Counted from the first letter of the stretch, positions 8,718 through 17,822 are shown. The stretch is DNA of 64,000 bases from JBBECF01 sp040881945 (GCA_040881945.1 JBBECF010000175.1:1-64000), one strand, 5' to 3'. Program-made: numbers and translations. The notes: generated by a model from the sequence alone, not told the origin.

Positions 8718-9235
8718 TGCGCGTTGACGAGGAGTTGCGTGCGCCGGAGAGGCTGCGCAGCGAGCATGACCTGTCGAGTTTCGTCTCCGGCGTGCCGGTT
8801 CTCGACGAATGGCTCAGGCGGCGCGCGTTGCGCAACGAGGAATCGGGCGCATCGCGCACCTATGTGGTATGCGCTGGCGGCCGGGTCGTCGGATACTATG
8901 CCTTGGCCACCGGCGCGGAATCGCTGGCGGCGGCGCCGGGGCGGGTGCGGCGGAACATGCCCGATCCCGTGCCGGTGATGGTTCTGGGGCGCCTTGCCGT
9001 CGATCGCGCCTATCAGGGCCGCGGCATCGGCCAGAGCCTTCTGCGCGATGCGGTTCTGCGCACGCTCCAGGCGGCCGAGATCGCGGGAATACGGGCGCTT
9101 CTCGTCCACGCGATTTCGGAGGACGCAAGGCGCTTCTACGAGCGTCATGGCTTCCAGCCGTCGCCGATCGATCGCATGACATTGTTGCTCACCCTGGCCG
9201 ACGCGACGGCGGCACTGTCCGACCGGAAAGCCTAG
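8717..9235 (+). CDS. GNAT-family acetyltransferase toxin
   Basis: This 172-residue Gcn5-type acetyltransferase has acetyl-CoA loop motif LAVDRAYQGRGIGQSLL and the late RRFYERHGFQ segment. GNAT toxins of DUF1778 pairs (TacT/AtaT type) acetylate aminoacyl-tRNA and block translation. The fused stop/start with the antitoxin supports this reading over a house-keeping acetylase. The pair sits between the nucleotidase and dapD, which are usually adjacent, so it was probably inserted there. The substrate amino acid cannot be told from sequence. Confidence 0.87.
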   Translation: MRVDEELRAPERLRSEHDLSSFVSGVPVLDEWLRRRALRNEESGASRTYVVCAGGRVVGYYALATGAESLAAAPGRVRRNMPDPVPVMVLGRLAVDRAYQGRGIGQSLLRDAVLRTLQAAEIAGIRALLVHAISEDARRFYERHGFQPSPIDRMTLLLTLADATAALSDRKA

Positions 9236-9333
9236 ACCGGACAACGGGCACGGCGTCCCCCGCCGTTGACAGCCGCCGGAGGCTGCCCCATCTTCCGCAC
9301 CTTCCGAAGCCAGCCAGCCGCCGGGATCGTTCC

Positions 9334-10191
9334 ATGGACGAAGCGGACCTGCCCGCCCTCATCGAGGCCGCCTGGGAGCGCCGCGACGACCTGTCGCCGG
9401 CCACCGGCGGCGACGTTCGCGCCGCCGTCGAGGCGGCGCTCGACGGCCTCGACCGCGGGCATTTCCGCGTCGCCGAAAAGCGCGACGGAGCCTGGGTCAC
9501 GCAGCAGTGGCTGAAGAAGGCGGTGCTGCTGTCGTTCCGCCTGAACGACGCGGCGCCGATTCCGGGCGGCGGCGATTTCGGCGCGCGCGGCCCGGCGGCG
9601 TGGTTCGACAAGGTGCCGTCGAAGTTCGCCGGCTGGGGCGCGGCCGAGTTCCGCGCCGCCGGCTTCCGCGCGGTACCGAACTGCGTCGTCCGCCGTTCCG
9701 CCTATATCGCGCCCGGCGTCGTCCTGATGCCGAGCTTCGTCAACGTCGGCGCCTATGTCGATTCCGGCACCATGATCGACACCTGGGCGACCGTCGGCTC
9801 CTGCGCGCAAATCGGCCGCAACTGCCACATCTCCGGCGGCGCCGGCATCGGCGGTGTGCTCGAACCGTTGCAGGCCGGGCCGGTGATCGTCGAGGACGAC
9901 TGCTTCATCGGCGCCCGCGCCGAGGTCGCCGAGGGCGTCGTCGTCGAGCAAGGCGCGGTGCTGTCGATGGGCGTCTATCTCGGCGCCTCGACGAAGATCG
10001 TCGATCGCGCGACCGGCGCGGTGCAGTACGGCCGCGTGCCGGCCTATTCCGTCGTCGTGCCGGGCGCCCTGCCCGGCCGGAAGCTGCCCGGCGACGAGCC
10101 CGGCCCCGGCCTCTATTGCGCGGTGATCGTCAAGCGGGTGGACGAGAAGACGCGCGCCCGGACGTCGATCAACGAGCTGCTGCGGGATTGA
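9334..10191 (+). CDS. dapD: Tetrahydrodipicolinate N-succinyltransferase
   Basis: DapD transfers succinyl from succinyl-CoA to tetrahydrodipicolinate in lysine/diaminopimelate synthesis. At 285 residues it is full length, with a helical N-terminus (LKKAVLLSFRLND) and a left-handed beta-helix of hexapeptide repeats (SYIAPGVVLMPSFVNVGAYV-like, MIDTWATVGSCAQIG, NCHISGGAGIGGVLEP). The ATG at 9334 lies close before the conserved helix. dapE starts 4 bp after the stop, so the pair forms an operon. Confidence 0.96.
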   Translation: MDEADLPALIEAAWERRDDLSPATGGDVRAAVEAALDGLDRGHFRVAEKRDGAWVTQQWLKKAVLLSFRLNDAAPIPGGGDFGARGPAAWFDKVPSKFAGWGAAEFRAAGFRAVPNCVVRRSAYIAPGVVLMPSFVNVGAYVDSGTMIDTWATVGSCAQIGRNCHISGGAGIGGVLEPLQAGPVIVEDDCFIGARAEVAEGVVVEQGAVLSMGVYLGASTKIVDRATGAVQYGRVPAYSVVVPGALPGRKLPGDEPGPGLYCAVIVKRVDEKTRARTSINELLRD

Positions 10192-10194
10192 TCG

Positions 10195-11367
10195 GTGTCC
10201 GCGCCGGTCGCCGCCGACATCGACCCCGTCGAGCTCGCTCGCGCGCTGATCCGCTGCCCGAGCGTGACGCCGGCCGACGCCGGCGCGCTGGATGTGCTCG
10301 AAGGGGCGCTGACGCCGCTCGGCTTCGTCTGCCGCCGCCTGACCTTCGCCGGCGGGGGCAGCGCGGCGGTGGACAATCTCTATGCCCGGCTCGGCGAGGG
10401 ACGGCCGAATTTCTGCTTCGCCGGCCATACCGACGTGGTGCCGCCCGGCGACGTCGACAGTTGGAGCGTCGATCCGTTCGCGGCCGAGATCGTCGGCGAC
10501 GAGCTCTACGGCCGCGGCGCCGCCGACATGAAGGGGGCGATCGCCTGCTTCGCCGCCGCCGCCGCCGGCTTCCTCGGCCGGCGCGGGCGCGATTTCGGCG
10601 GCAGCCTCAGCCTGCTCGTCACCGGCGACGAGGAGGGGCCGGCGGTCAACGGCACGCGCCGCGTGCTCGACTGGCTCGCCGAACGCGGCGAGCGGCTCGA
10701 CGCCTGCCTGGTCGGCGAGCCGACCAACCCGGCCGCCCTCGGCGAGACGATCAAGATCGGCCGCCGCGGCAGCCTAACCGGCCGCCTGACCGTGCACGGC
10801 GTGCAGGGCCACATCGCCTATCCGCAGAACGCCGACAACCCGATCCACCGCCTGCTGCGCATGCTCTCGGCGGCGCTGGCGCGGCCGCTCGACGACGGAA
10901 CGGCGCATTTCGAGCCGTCGAGCCTGCAGATCGCCAGCATCGACGTCGGCAATCCGGCGAGCAACGTGATCCCGGCCGCGGCCCGCGCCGTGTTCAACAT
11001 CCGCTTCAACGACCGCCACGACGGCGCCGGGTTGGAACGCCGGTTGCGCGCCTGCTTCGACGAGGCCGGCGGGCGCTACGACCTCGCCGTCGAGGTCAGC
11101 GGCGAGGCCTTCCTGACGCCGCCGGGGCCGCTGTCCGACCTGGTCGCCGGGGCCGTCGAACGGGTGCTCGGCCGCCGCCCCGAACTCGGCACCGGCGGCG
11201 GCACGTCGGACGCGCGCTTCATCAAGGACCACTGCCCGGTCGTCGAATTCGGCCTGGCCGGCCCCACCCCGCACAAGGTGGACGAGCGCGTGCCGCTCGC
11301 CGACCTCAAGGCGCTGACCGAGATCTACGGCGCCGTGCTCGACGGCTATTTCGCGGCGGCATGCTGA
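10195..11367 (+). CDS. dapE: Succinyl-diaminopimelate desuccinylase
   Basis: This zinc peptidase-fold hydrolase (M20 family, 390 residues) removes succinate from N-succinyl-diaminopimelate. Metal-site motifs are FAGHTDVVPPGD, the YGRGAADMKG block and the TGDEEGPA glutamate pair. C-terminal GGTSDARFIKDHCPVVEFG holds further ligand residues. The start is a GTG at 10195, four bases after dapD. The 3' end overlaps the next membrane protein gene by 7 bp. Confidence 0.96.
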   Translation: MSAPVAADIDPVELARALIRCPSVTPADAGALDVLEGALTPLGFVCRRLTFAGGGSAAVDNLYARLGEGRPNFCFAGHTDVVPPGDVDSWSVDPFAAEIVGDELYGRGAADMKGAIACFAAAAAGFLGRRGRDFGGSLSLLVTGDEEGPAVNGTRRVLDWLAERGERLDACLVGEPTNPAALGETIKIGRRGSLTGRLTVHGVQGHIAYPQNADNPIHRLLRMLSAALARPLDDGTAHFEPSSLQIASIDVGNPASNVIPAAARAVFNIRFNDRHDGAGLERRLRACFDEAGGRYDLAVEVSGEAFLTPPGPLSDLVAGAVERVLGRRPELGTGGGTSDARFIKDHCPVVEFGLAGPTPHKVDERVPLADLKALTEIYGAVLDGYFAAAC

Positions 11368-11915
11368 GCGTACCCGAAATCGCGGCCGGCCTCACCGGCG
11401 CCTGGCGGCTCGCCCATTTCGACGGCGGCGGCATGGCCTATTTCGACCGCACGGTCGAAGGCTTCTGGCGCTCGTTCCGGGTCGCCGTCCTGGTCGCGCC
11501 GGCCTTCGCGCTGCTCGTCTATTTCCACCTGCTCGACTCACCGGCGACGGCGGGACCGGCGCGCATCGTCCTGGTCGAGGGCATCGCCTATGTCATCGGC
11601 TGGGTCGCCTTCCCGCTCGCCGTCGTTCACCTGGCGCGGTTCGTCGACCGCGACGCCGAGGTCATCGGCTTCGTCGTCGCCTACAACTGGTCCACGATCC
11701 TGCAGATGGCCGTCTTTTTGCCGGTGGCGGCGCTCGGCGCCGGCGGGCTGGCGAACTTCCTGGGCGTCGCCGCGACCCTGGCGATCCTCGCCTACGAATG
11801 GTTCATCGCCCGGACGGCGCTGCGCCTGGGCGGCGCCGCCGCGGCCGGAGTCGTCGCCGTCGACATCGCCCTCGGCGTCCTGATCAGCGCCGTCGCCGAC
11901 CGCATGATCGCGTGA
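11361..11915 (+). CDS. Conserved membrane protein downstream of dapE
   Basis: The protein has 184 residues with about five hydrophobic segments (for example VAVLVAPAFALLVYFHLL, GIAYVIGWVAFPLAVVHLA, GVAATLAILAYEWFIA). It resembles Yip1-like small membrane proteins seen after dapE in Rhodospirillales. No catalytic motif is visible and its function is unknown. The ATG lies inside the end of dapE, indicating translational coupling. It converges on truA. Confidence 0.7.
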   Translation: MLSVPEIAAGLTGAWRLAHFDGGGMAYFDRTVEGFWRSFRVAVLVAPAFALLVYFHLLDSPATAGPARIVLVEGIAYVIGWVAFPLAVVHLARFVDRDAEVIGFVVAYNWSTILQMAVFLPVAALGAGGLANFLGVAATLAILAYEWFIARTALRLGGAAAAGVVAVDIALGVLISAVADRMIA

Positions 11916-11925
11916 GCCCTCGCCC

Positions 11926-12693
11926 TCAGTACCGCACCTCGACCAGATAAAGCCCGCCGGGCGGGGCGGTCGGGCCGGCGGCGGAACGGTCGCGGGCGGC
12001 GAGCGCGGCGGCGACGTCGGCGGCGCTCCACTTGCCCTCGCCGACCAGCTTCAGCGTGCCGACCATGTTGCGCACCTGATGGTGCAGGAACGAGCGTGCC
12101 CGGGCGGTGACGCGGATCTCCGCGCCGGCGCGCGCCACCTCCAGAACGTCGAGCGTCTTGACCGGCGAGGCCGCCTGGCACGACGCGGCGCGGAAGCTGG
12201 TGAAATCGTGGCGGCCGACGAGCCCCCGCGCCGCCTCGGCCATCGCCGCCGCGTCGAGCGGCGCCGCAACGCCCCAGGCGCGGCCGCGGTCGAGCGCCAG
12301 CGGCGCCCGGCGGTTGACGATGCGGTAGAGATAGGCGCGTTCGACGGCCGAGAAGCGGGCGTGGAAATCCGCCAGCGCCGCTTCGACCGCCAGCACCGCG
12401 ACCCGCTGCGCCGGAGCGCCAGCGCGGCGAGTCGGCGCCGGCTTGAGGTGGTAGTTGACCGCGTCGCGCACCGTTTCGACGGCGACCGCGCGCGCGATAT
12501 CGAGATGCACGACCTGGCCGAGCGCGTGCACCCCGGCGTCGGTGCGCCCGGCGGCGATGGCGGTGACGCGCTCGCCGCAGAAGGCGAACACCGCGTCCTC
12601 GAGCGCCTGCTGCACCGACGGGCCGTTGTCCTGGCGCTGCCAGCCGACGAAGCCGCCGCCGTCGTATTCCAACGTCAGCCTGAAGCGGGTCAC
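11926..12693 (-). CDS. truA: tRNA pseudouridine synthase A
   Basis: TruA converts U38-U40 in tRNA anticodon stems to pseudouridine. The protein (255 residues) begins TRFRLTLEYDGG, has the catalytic-Asp motif AAGRTDAGVHALGQV, and later FLHHQVRNMVGTL. The GTG at 12693 overlaps the fmt stop by 4 bp. Longer in-frame extensions run into fmt and are rejected. The order on this strand is def, fmt, truA. Confidence 0.95.
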   Translation of the reverse strand: MTRFRLTLEYDGGGFVGWQRQDNGPSVQQALEDAVFAFCGERVTAIAAGRTDAGVHALGQVVHLDIARAVAVETVRDAVNYHLKPAPTRRAGAPAQRVAVLAVEAALADFHARFSAVERAYLYRIVNRRAPLALDRGRAWGVAAPLDAAAMAEAARGLVGRHDFTSFRAASCQAASPVKTLDVLEVARAGAEIRVTARARSFLHHQVRNMVGTLKLVGEGKWSAADVAAALAARDRSAAGPTAPPGGLYLVEVRY

Positions 12694-13619
12694 GGCAGCA
12701 GCGTGCCGGCGGGCAGCGGGAAGCCGCGCAGGAACTCCGCCGCCGCGAGCGCCGCTCCGCCGGCGCGCTGCAGCCGGGTCGGACGCAGGGCGCCCTGGCC
12801 GCAGGCGACCGTGAGACGGTCGTCGAGCACGCGGCCCGGCGCCGCGTCGCCGCCGTCCTCGACCAGCTCCGCCGCCAATGCCTTCACGCGCGTGCCGGCG
12901 GCCTCGAACCACGCCCCCGGCCGCGGGTCGCAAGCGCGCACGCGGCGCTCCAGCTCCGCCGCCGGCCGGCGCCAGTCGAGCCGACCGTCGGCGGGCGTCA
13001 GCTTCGGCGCGTAGGTGACGCCGGCTTGCGGCTGCGGCCGCGGCGCGAGGCGGCCGGCGGCGAGCCCGTCGAGCGCCGCGACGAGCAGCCGCGCGGACAG
13101 CGCCGCCAGACGGTCGTGCAGCTCGGCCGACGTCATGCGCGGCCCGATGGCGAGGGCCTCGGCGGTCAGAATCGGCCCGGTGTCCAGCCCTTCGTCCAGG
13201 ACCATGATCGTCACGCCGGTCTCGCGATCGCCGGCCAGGAGCGCGCGCTGGATCGGCGCCGCCCCGCGCCAGCGCGGCAGCAGCGAGGCGTGGGCGTTGA
13301 CACAGCCGAGGCGCGGCGCCGCCAGCACCGCCGGCGGCAGCAACAGGCCGTACGCCACAACGACGGCGGCGTCGAGCGCGAGCGCCGCGAACGCCGCCGG
13401 CGCCGCCGCGTCCTTGAAGTCGGCCGGGCTGCGCACGGGCAGGCCCGACGCCGCGGCGAAGGCGTGCACCGGCGAATGCCGCGGCTTCCTGCCCCGCCCG
13501 GCCGGGCGCGGCGGCCGGGTATAGACGGCGGCGAGTTCGTGCCCGGCCGCGATGAGCGCGGCCAGGCTGGGGACGGCGAAATCGGGCGTGCCGAGAAAGG
13601 CGAGGCGCAGGCGGCGCAT
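12690..13619 (-). CDS. fmt: Methionyl-tRNA formyltransferase
   Basis: Fmt formylates initiator Met-tRNA using 10-formyl-tetrahydrofolate. The 309-residue protein starts RLAFLGTPDFAVPSL. The active-site motif NAHASLLPRWRGAAPIQRA contains the expected Asn and His, and DTGPIL follows. The C-terminal OB-like domain is present. It is normally adjacent to def; here a repeat element with an assembly gap separates them. Confidence 0.96.
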   Translation of the reverse strand: MRRLRLAFLGTPDFAVPSLAALIAAGHELAAVYTRPPRPAGRGRKPRHSPVHAFAAASGLPVRSPADFKDAAAPAAFAALALDAAVVVAYGLLLPPAVLAAPRLGCVNAHASLLPRWRGAAPIQRALLAGDRETGVTIMVLDEGLDTGPILTAEALAIGPRMTSAELHDRLAALSARLLVAALDGLAAGRLAPRPQPQAGVTYAPKLTPADGRLDWRRPAAELERRVRACDPRPGAWFEAAGTRVKALAAELVEDGGDAAPGRVLDDRLTVACGQGALRPTRLQRAGGAALAAAEFLRGFPLPAGTLLP

Positions 13620-13620
13620 T

Positions 13621-13908
<288 letters not shown>

Positions 13909-13918
13909 GGCGCCCGGC

Positions 13919-14455
13919 TCAGGCGTCGCCGGCGACGGGGATCGGGTCCGCGACCTTGCGCACCTTGACCAGCTTGCGCAGGATGATGTTGCGTTTCAGC
14001 GCCGTCAGGTGGTCGACGAACAACACGCCGTCGAGATGGTCCATTTCGTGCTGGATGCAGGTGGCGAGCATCCCGTCGGCCGCCAGCTCGCGGATTTCGT
14101 TGTCGCGGTCCAGGTAGCGCACGCGGATCGCCGCCGGCCGCGTGACGTCGGCGTAGTGCTCGGGCAGCGACAGGCAGCCCTCGTTATTGCAGGCCGTCTC
14201 GTCGGACACCCAGACCAGCTCCGGGTTGGCCAGGCGGTGGGGCTGCGCCGGTTCGTCCCCGCGCGCCGCGTCGACCACGATGACGCGCCTGGCGACGCCG
14301 ACCTGGGGCGCCGCCAGACCGATGCCCGGCGCCGCGTGCATGGTCTCGACCAGGTCATCCATCAGGCGCCGCACCGCGTCGTCGACCCGCCGCACCGGCC
14401 GGCACCTGATCTTGAGGCGTGGGTCGGGCGCGGTGATGATGTCCAGCTTGGCCAT
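13919..14455 (-). CDS. def: Peptide deformylase
   Basis: Def removes the N-formyl group from nascent proteins. This 178-residue enzyme has all three metal-site motifs: GIGLAAPQVG (about 46-55), EGCLSLPE with the metal-binding Cys, and QHEMDHLDG with the two His ligands and catalytic Glu. It opens its own unit on the minus strand, with fmt and truA beyond the repeat element. Confidence 0.96.
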   Translation of the reverse strand: MAKLDIITAPDPRLKIRCRPVRRVDDAVRRLMDDLVETMHAAPGIGLAAPQVGVARRVIVVDAARGDEPAQPHRLANPELVWVSDETACNNEGCLSLPEHYADVTRPAAIRVRYLDRDNEIRELAADGMLATCIQHEMDHLDGVLFVDHLTALKRNIILRKLVKVRKVADPIPVAGDA

Positions 14456-14590
14456 GGCCTAAGGTCCGCGGCCGCGGATGCTGCCCGCGCGGCCGGCCCT
14501 TAGGTATGGCCTGACCGCGCCAGCGTCAAGCAGCGCCGGGGGGCGGGACAGGGCTGCCGCATATGGGCGCTGCATTTCGGCCCTTGCGTC

Positions 14591-14662
14591 CTTCGACAGG
14601 CTTGAGGCATGAGGGGAAATCTTCGTGGCACAAAGAAAACCCTTATGCTGAGCCTGTCGAAG
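14591..14662. repeat. Intergenic hairpin repeat CTTCGACAGGCT
   Basis: A 12 bp stem, CTTCGACAGGCT (14591-14602), has its exact complement AGCCTGTCGAAG at 14651-14662, with the flanking bases partly pairable. A second weak inverted pair (CTGGTCCAG / CTTGGACC) follows at about 14673-14698. The 357 bp gap between the divergent def and rmuC genes is otherwise featureless. Confidence 0.6.
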
Positions 14663-14812
14663 CACGCACCGCGCTGGTCCAGGTCTACTTGGACCGGCGC
14701 AGAGCGGTCCAATGCGACGGCCCAGGGCGGCAGGCCGCGGTACGAGGGAGCATGCAAGCGCGCGGCCGGCCGTGTTAGCTTGATCGTCCCTCCGGGCAGG
14801 ATAGGGCGGTCT

Positions 14813-15886
14813 ATGGACACTACGCTCATTCTCGCGCTGGCCGCCCTCGCCGCCCTCGGCCTGATCGCGGTCGTGCTGCTGCTGCGCCGCGGCGGCGGCG
14901 ATCCGACGGCGGCGCTGGCCGGGCGGCTCGACCAGATGGCCAAGGACCAGGCGGCCACCCAGGCGGCGCTGGCCAAGGCGCTCGACGACCGTCTGGCCGA
15001 GCTCGGCAAGCGGGTCGGCGACCGGCTGCACGAGCAGACGACCCAGGCGCAGCAGTCGATGACCGATCTCAAGGAGCGGCTGGCGGTCATCGACGCCGCC
15101 CAGAAGAACATCGCCGAGCTGTCGTCCCAGGTGGTCGGGCTGCAGGACATCCTCGCCAACAAGCAGGCGCGCGGCGCCTTCGGCGAGGTGCAACTGGAGA
15201 ACCTGGTGCGCGACGCGCTGCCGCCCTCGGCCTACGAGTTCCAGGCGACGCTGCGCAGCAAGGTCCGCGTGGACTGCCTGCTGAAACAGCCGAACGGGTC
15301 GGCGCCGATCGCGGTTGACGCCAAGTTTCCGCTGGAGAGTTACCGCGCGCTGCGCGAGGCGGCGGACGAGGCGGCGCTGGTTCAGGCCCGGCGCGCCTTC
15401 GACATGGCGATCCGCAAGCATATCCGCGACATCGCCGAGAAGTACATCGTGCCCGGCGAGACCCACGAATGGGCGGTGATGTTCCTGCCCAGCGATTCGA
15501 TCTTCGCCGAGCTGCACGGCAATTTCCCCGGCACCATCGAGGACGCCCATCGCCGCCGCATCGGCATCGCCTCGCCGATGACGCTCATGGGCTTGCTGAT
15601 CACCATCCGGGCGGTGTTCCGGGACGTGCAGATGCGCGAACAGGCCGGCCGCATCCAGGTCGAGGTCGGCCTGATGCTCGAAGACGTCCGCCGGCTCGAT
15701 GATCGGGTCGGCAACCTGCAGAAGCATTTCGGGCAGGTCAGCGACGACGTGCGCCAGATTCACACCTCGACCGAAGGGATAACGCGGCACGCGAAGCGCA
15801 TCGAGGAGGTGCAACTGGGTGAGCCCGGCGTCGCCCCGCCGGCGCTGACCGCCGTCGCCGGCGGCCGCAAGGGCGGCGAAGCCTGA
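14813..15886 (+). CDS. rmuC: DNA recombination protein RmuC
   Basis: This 357-residue RmuC family protein is thought to limit inversions at short inverted repeats. It has an N-terminal membrane helix (about 5-25) and a long coiled coil (about 35-110). The nuclease-like core carries GAFGEVQLENLV, PIAVDAKFPLESY and MFLPSDSIFAEL. The ATG at 14813 precedes the helix directly; upstream extension lies in repeat sequence. It sits beside def, a frequent alphaproteobacterial arrangement. Confidence 0.92.
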   Translation: MDTTLILALAALAALGLIAVVLLLRRGGGDPTAALAGRLDQMAKDQAATQAALAKALDDRLAELGKRVGDRLHEQTTQAQQSMTDLKERLAVIDAAQKNIAELSSQVVGLQDILANKQARGAFGEVQLENLVRDALPPSAYEFQATLRSKVRVDCLLKQPNGSAPIAVDAKFPLESYRALREAADEAALVQARRAFDMAIRKHIRDIAEKYIVPGETHEWAVMFLPSDSIFAELHGNFPGTIEDAHRRRIGIASPMTLMGLLITIRAVFRDVQMREQAGRIQVEVGLMLEDVRRLDDRVGNLQKHFGQVSDDVRQIHTSTEGITRHAKRIEEVQLGEPGVAPPALTAVAGGRKGGEA

Positions 15887-15910
15887 GCCGGCTGGTGATT
15901 GTACGTATTA

Positions 15911-15943
15911 TAGTTAATTATCCATAATTAAGGTAATTAACTA
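15911..15943 (+). promoter_or_regulatory. AT-rich inverted repeat upstream of the SPFH gene
   Basis: TAGTTAATTA (15911-15920) and its exact complement TAATTAACTA (15934-15943) are separated by 13 bp, in a roughly 60 bp island far more AT-rich than its surroundings. It ends 30 bp before the qmcA-like start. It may be an operator or part of the promoter; the binding protein is unknown. Confidence 0.5.
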
Positions 15944-15972
15944 AAATTAGACAAACAAAAGGAACCCACCCC

Positions 15973-16923
15973 ATGCCCGAGTTCGGCGACTTCGCCATCT
16001 TCGCGCTGTTCTTCCTGTTGGTCGCGGTCCTGGTCGTGACCATGGGCGTCAAGTCCGTGCCGCAGGGCCGCGAATTCACGGTCGAGAGGTTCGGGCGCTA
16101 TACCCACACGCTGCGCCCGGGCCTGAACATGATCGTGCCGTTCGTCGACCGCGTCGGCGCCCGGCTGAACATGATGGAGACCGTGCTCGACGTGCCGACC
16201 CAGGACGTCATCACCCGCGACAACGCCATGGTCAGCGTCGACGGCGTCGTCTTCTATCAGATCCTCGACGCCGCCAAGGCGGCCTATGAGGTCACCGCCC
16301 TCGAGCTCTCGATCCTCAACCTGACCATGACCAACATCCGGACGGTCATGGGGTCGATGGACCTCGACGAGCTGCTGTCGCAGCGCGACAAGATCAACGC
16401 CCAGCTCCTGCACGTCGTCAACGACGCGACCTCGCCCTGGGGCATCAAGGTGACGCGCATCGAGATCAAGGACATCGCGCCGCCCAAGGATCTCGTCGAT
16501 TCGATGGGCCGGCAGATGAAGGCCGAGCGCGACAAGCGCGCCAACATCCTCGATGCCGAGGGCTTCCGCCAGGCCGCCATCCTCAAGGCCGAGGGCGAGA
16601 AGCAGGCCGCGATCCTCGAGGCCGAGGGGCGGCGCGAGGCGGCGTACCGCGACGCCGAGGCGCGCGAGCGCGGCGCCGAGGCCGAGGCCAAGGCGACCGA
16701 GGTCGTCTCCCAGGCGATCGCCAAGGGCGACATCCAGGCCATCAACTACTTCGTCGCCCAGAAATACGTCGAGGCGCTCAGGGACATGGCCTCGGCGCCG
16801 AACCACAAGATCGTCTTCCTGCCGCTCGAGGCCGCCAACGTCATCGGCGCCATCGGCGGCGTGGCCGAGCTCGCCAAGCAGGCGATGCAGCGCCAGAAAG
16901 GCCCCTGGGAGGGTGACAAGTGA
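15973..16923 (+). CDS. qmcA: SPFH/stomatin-family membrane protein
   Basis: This 316-residue membrane scaffold of the QmcA/stomatin group is thought to organise inner-membrane microdomains. It has one N-terminal helix (about 5-24) and an SPFH domain (VPQGREFTVERFGRYTHTLRPGLN onward). A charged Ala/Glu-rich coiled coil lies near 190-245 (AAILKAEGEKQAAILEAEG). An AGGAA ribosome site precedes the ATG. It is fused to nfeD by a TGATG stop/start overlap, the classic partner arrangement. Confidence 0.9.
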   Translation: MPEFGDFAIFALFFLLVAVLVVTMGVKSVPQGREFTVERFGRYTHTLRPGLNMIVPFVDRVGARLNMMETVLDVPTQDVITRDNAMVSVDGVVFYQILDAAKAAYEVTALELSILNLTMTNIRTVMGSMDLDELLSQRDKINAQLLHVVNDATSPWGIKVTRIEIKDIAPPKDLVDSMGRQMKAERDKRANILDAEGFRQAAILKAEGEKQAAILEAEGRREAAYRDAEARERGAEAEAKATEVVSQAIAKGDIQAINYFVAQKYVEALRDMASAPNHKIVFLPLEAANVIGAIGGVAELAKQAMQRQKGPWEGDK

Positions 16924-17375
16924 TGGACGACCTGATCGAGCCGATCCGCTTCTGGCATTGGTGGATTCTCGGCCTCGCCCTGGCCGGGATCGAGATCGTC
17001 GCGCCCGGCACCTACCTGCTGTGGCTCGGCATCGCCGCCGGGCTGACCGGGGCGCTGCTCCTGGTCGCGCCCGGCGTCCCCTGGCAGTGGCAGGTGCTGG
17101 TCTTCGCCGCGCTCTCGGTCGCCAGCGTGCTCGCCTGGCGCGCCTATCAGCGCCGCCACCCGACGGTGAGCGCGGACAGTACCCTCAACCGCCGCGGCGA
17201 GCAGTATGTCGGCCGCGTCTTCGCGCTCGAGGAGGCGATCGTCAACGGCCGCGGCACGATCCGCGTCGACGACAGCCGGTGGCTCGCCGCCGGCCCCGAC
17301 CTGCCGGTGGGCGCGCGGGTGCGCGTCGTCGGCGTCGCCGGCGCGATCCTGACGGTGGAGCCGGCCGGGACGTGA
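16923..17375 (+). CDS. NfeD-like membrane protein
   Basis: About 150 residues with two to three N-terminal membrane helices (WWILGLALAGIEIVAPGTYLLWLGIAAGL and following) and a C-terminal OB-fold domain (GEQYVGRVFALEEAIVNGRGTIRVDDSRWLAAG). This is the short NfeD form, which works with the stomatin-like partner encoded immediately upstream. The ATG overlaps the qmcA stop; a GTG one codon earlier is possible. Confidence 0.9.
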   Translation: MDDLIEPIRFWHWWILGLALAGIEIVAPGTYLLWLGIAAGLTGALLLVAPGVPWQWQVLVFAALSVASVLAWRAYQRRHPTVSADSTLNRRGEQYVGRVFALEEAIVNGRGTIRVDDSRWLAAGPDLPVGARVRVVGVAGAILTVEPAGT

Positions 17376-17566
17376 GGCCGGCGGAACCCTGCGCGAAAAG
17401 CCACGACCGGATGGTTCGGCATAGCCGCGCGCAAGCGGCCTTGAACTACAGAGACACAGAGGCACAGAGAAAACGGGAGCCCCTTTGCGGCACCCTATCA
17501 CTTCGGGTTTTGGTGGCTAAACGGACAAAAAATGGGCGGGGCCGGAAGGGCCGCTCCTGACTCGCG

Positions 17567-17702
17567 AGAAAAAGGGGACGCTACCCTTTTCTCCTGAGGT
17601 CTATTCCGCGACCGCCGCCTCGATTTCTATGGCGCGCTCCTGATCGCGGATGGGACGACGCCGATACGTTAGTCTCAGGAAAAAGGGTAGCGTCCCCTTT
17701 TA
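17567..17702. repeat. MITE/REP-like element with GGGGACGCTACCC ends
   Basis: Two arms of about 29-31 bp (17567-17598 and 17674-17702) are inverted copies: each contains AAAGGGGACGCTACCCTTTT and runs inward to CTCCTGAG. The 75 bp centre has no ORF. It is a small non-coding repeat of the kind mobilised in trans. Upstream, 17440-17470 holds the low-complexity ACAGAGACACAGAGGCACAG tract. The 447 bp gap from nfeD to the DUF4139 gene contains only such repeats. Confidence 0.65.
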
Positions 17703-17766
17703 TTCACTTCACCCCTCACCCAGCTTCGGCTAAGGCTCGGCCGAGAGCCTCGCCAAGCCTACGCAA

Positions 17767-17793
17767 CCCTCTCCCCCAAATTGGGGGAGAGGG
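17767..17793. terminator. Near-perfect palindrome, possible terminator
   Basis: A 13 bp arm of C/T-rich sequence (CCCTCTCCCCCAA) faces its exact complement across one base. It lies between nfeD and the converging DUF4139 gene and could stop transcription from either side. No U-run follows, so it may equally be a repeat. Confidence 0.45.
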
Positions 17794-17822
17794 GATCGTG
17801 AGGGAGGGCCGGCCCGCCGCTC

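Noticed and set aside
9507..11915. An apparent 802-residue ORF across dapD, dapE and the next gene
   Set aside because: Only its last 184 codons make a plausible membrane protein. The rest overlaps dapD and dapE in another frame.
17440..17560. A short ORF over the ACAGAGACACAGAGG tract after nfeD
   Set aside because: Low-complexity repeat sequence seen in many unrelated intergenic regions; no ribosome site or protein-like pattern.
17724..17760. A further copy of the in-frame palindromic repeat near the GGCTCGGCCGAGAGCC sequence
   Set aside because: It shares only short GC-rich words with the consensus and lies outside any gene; too weak to count.
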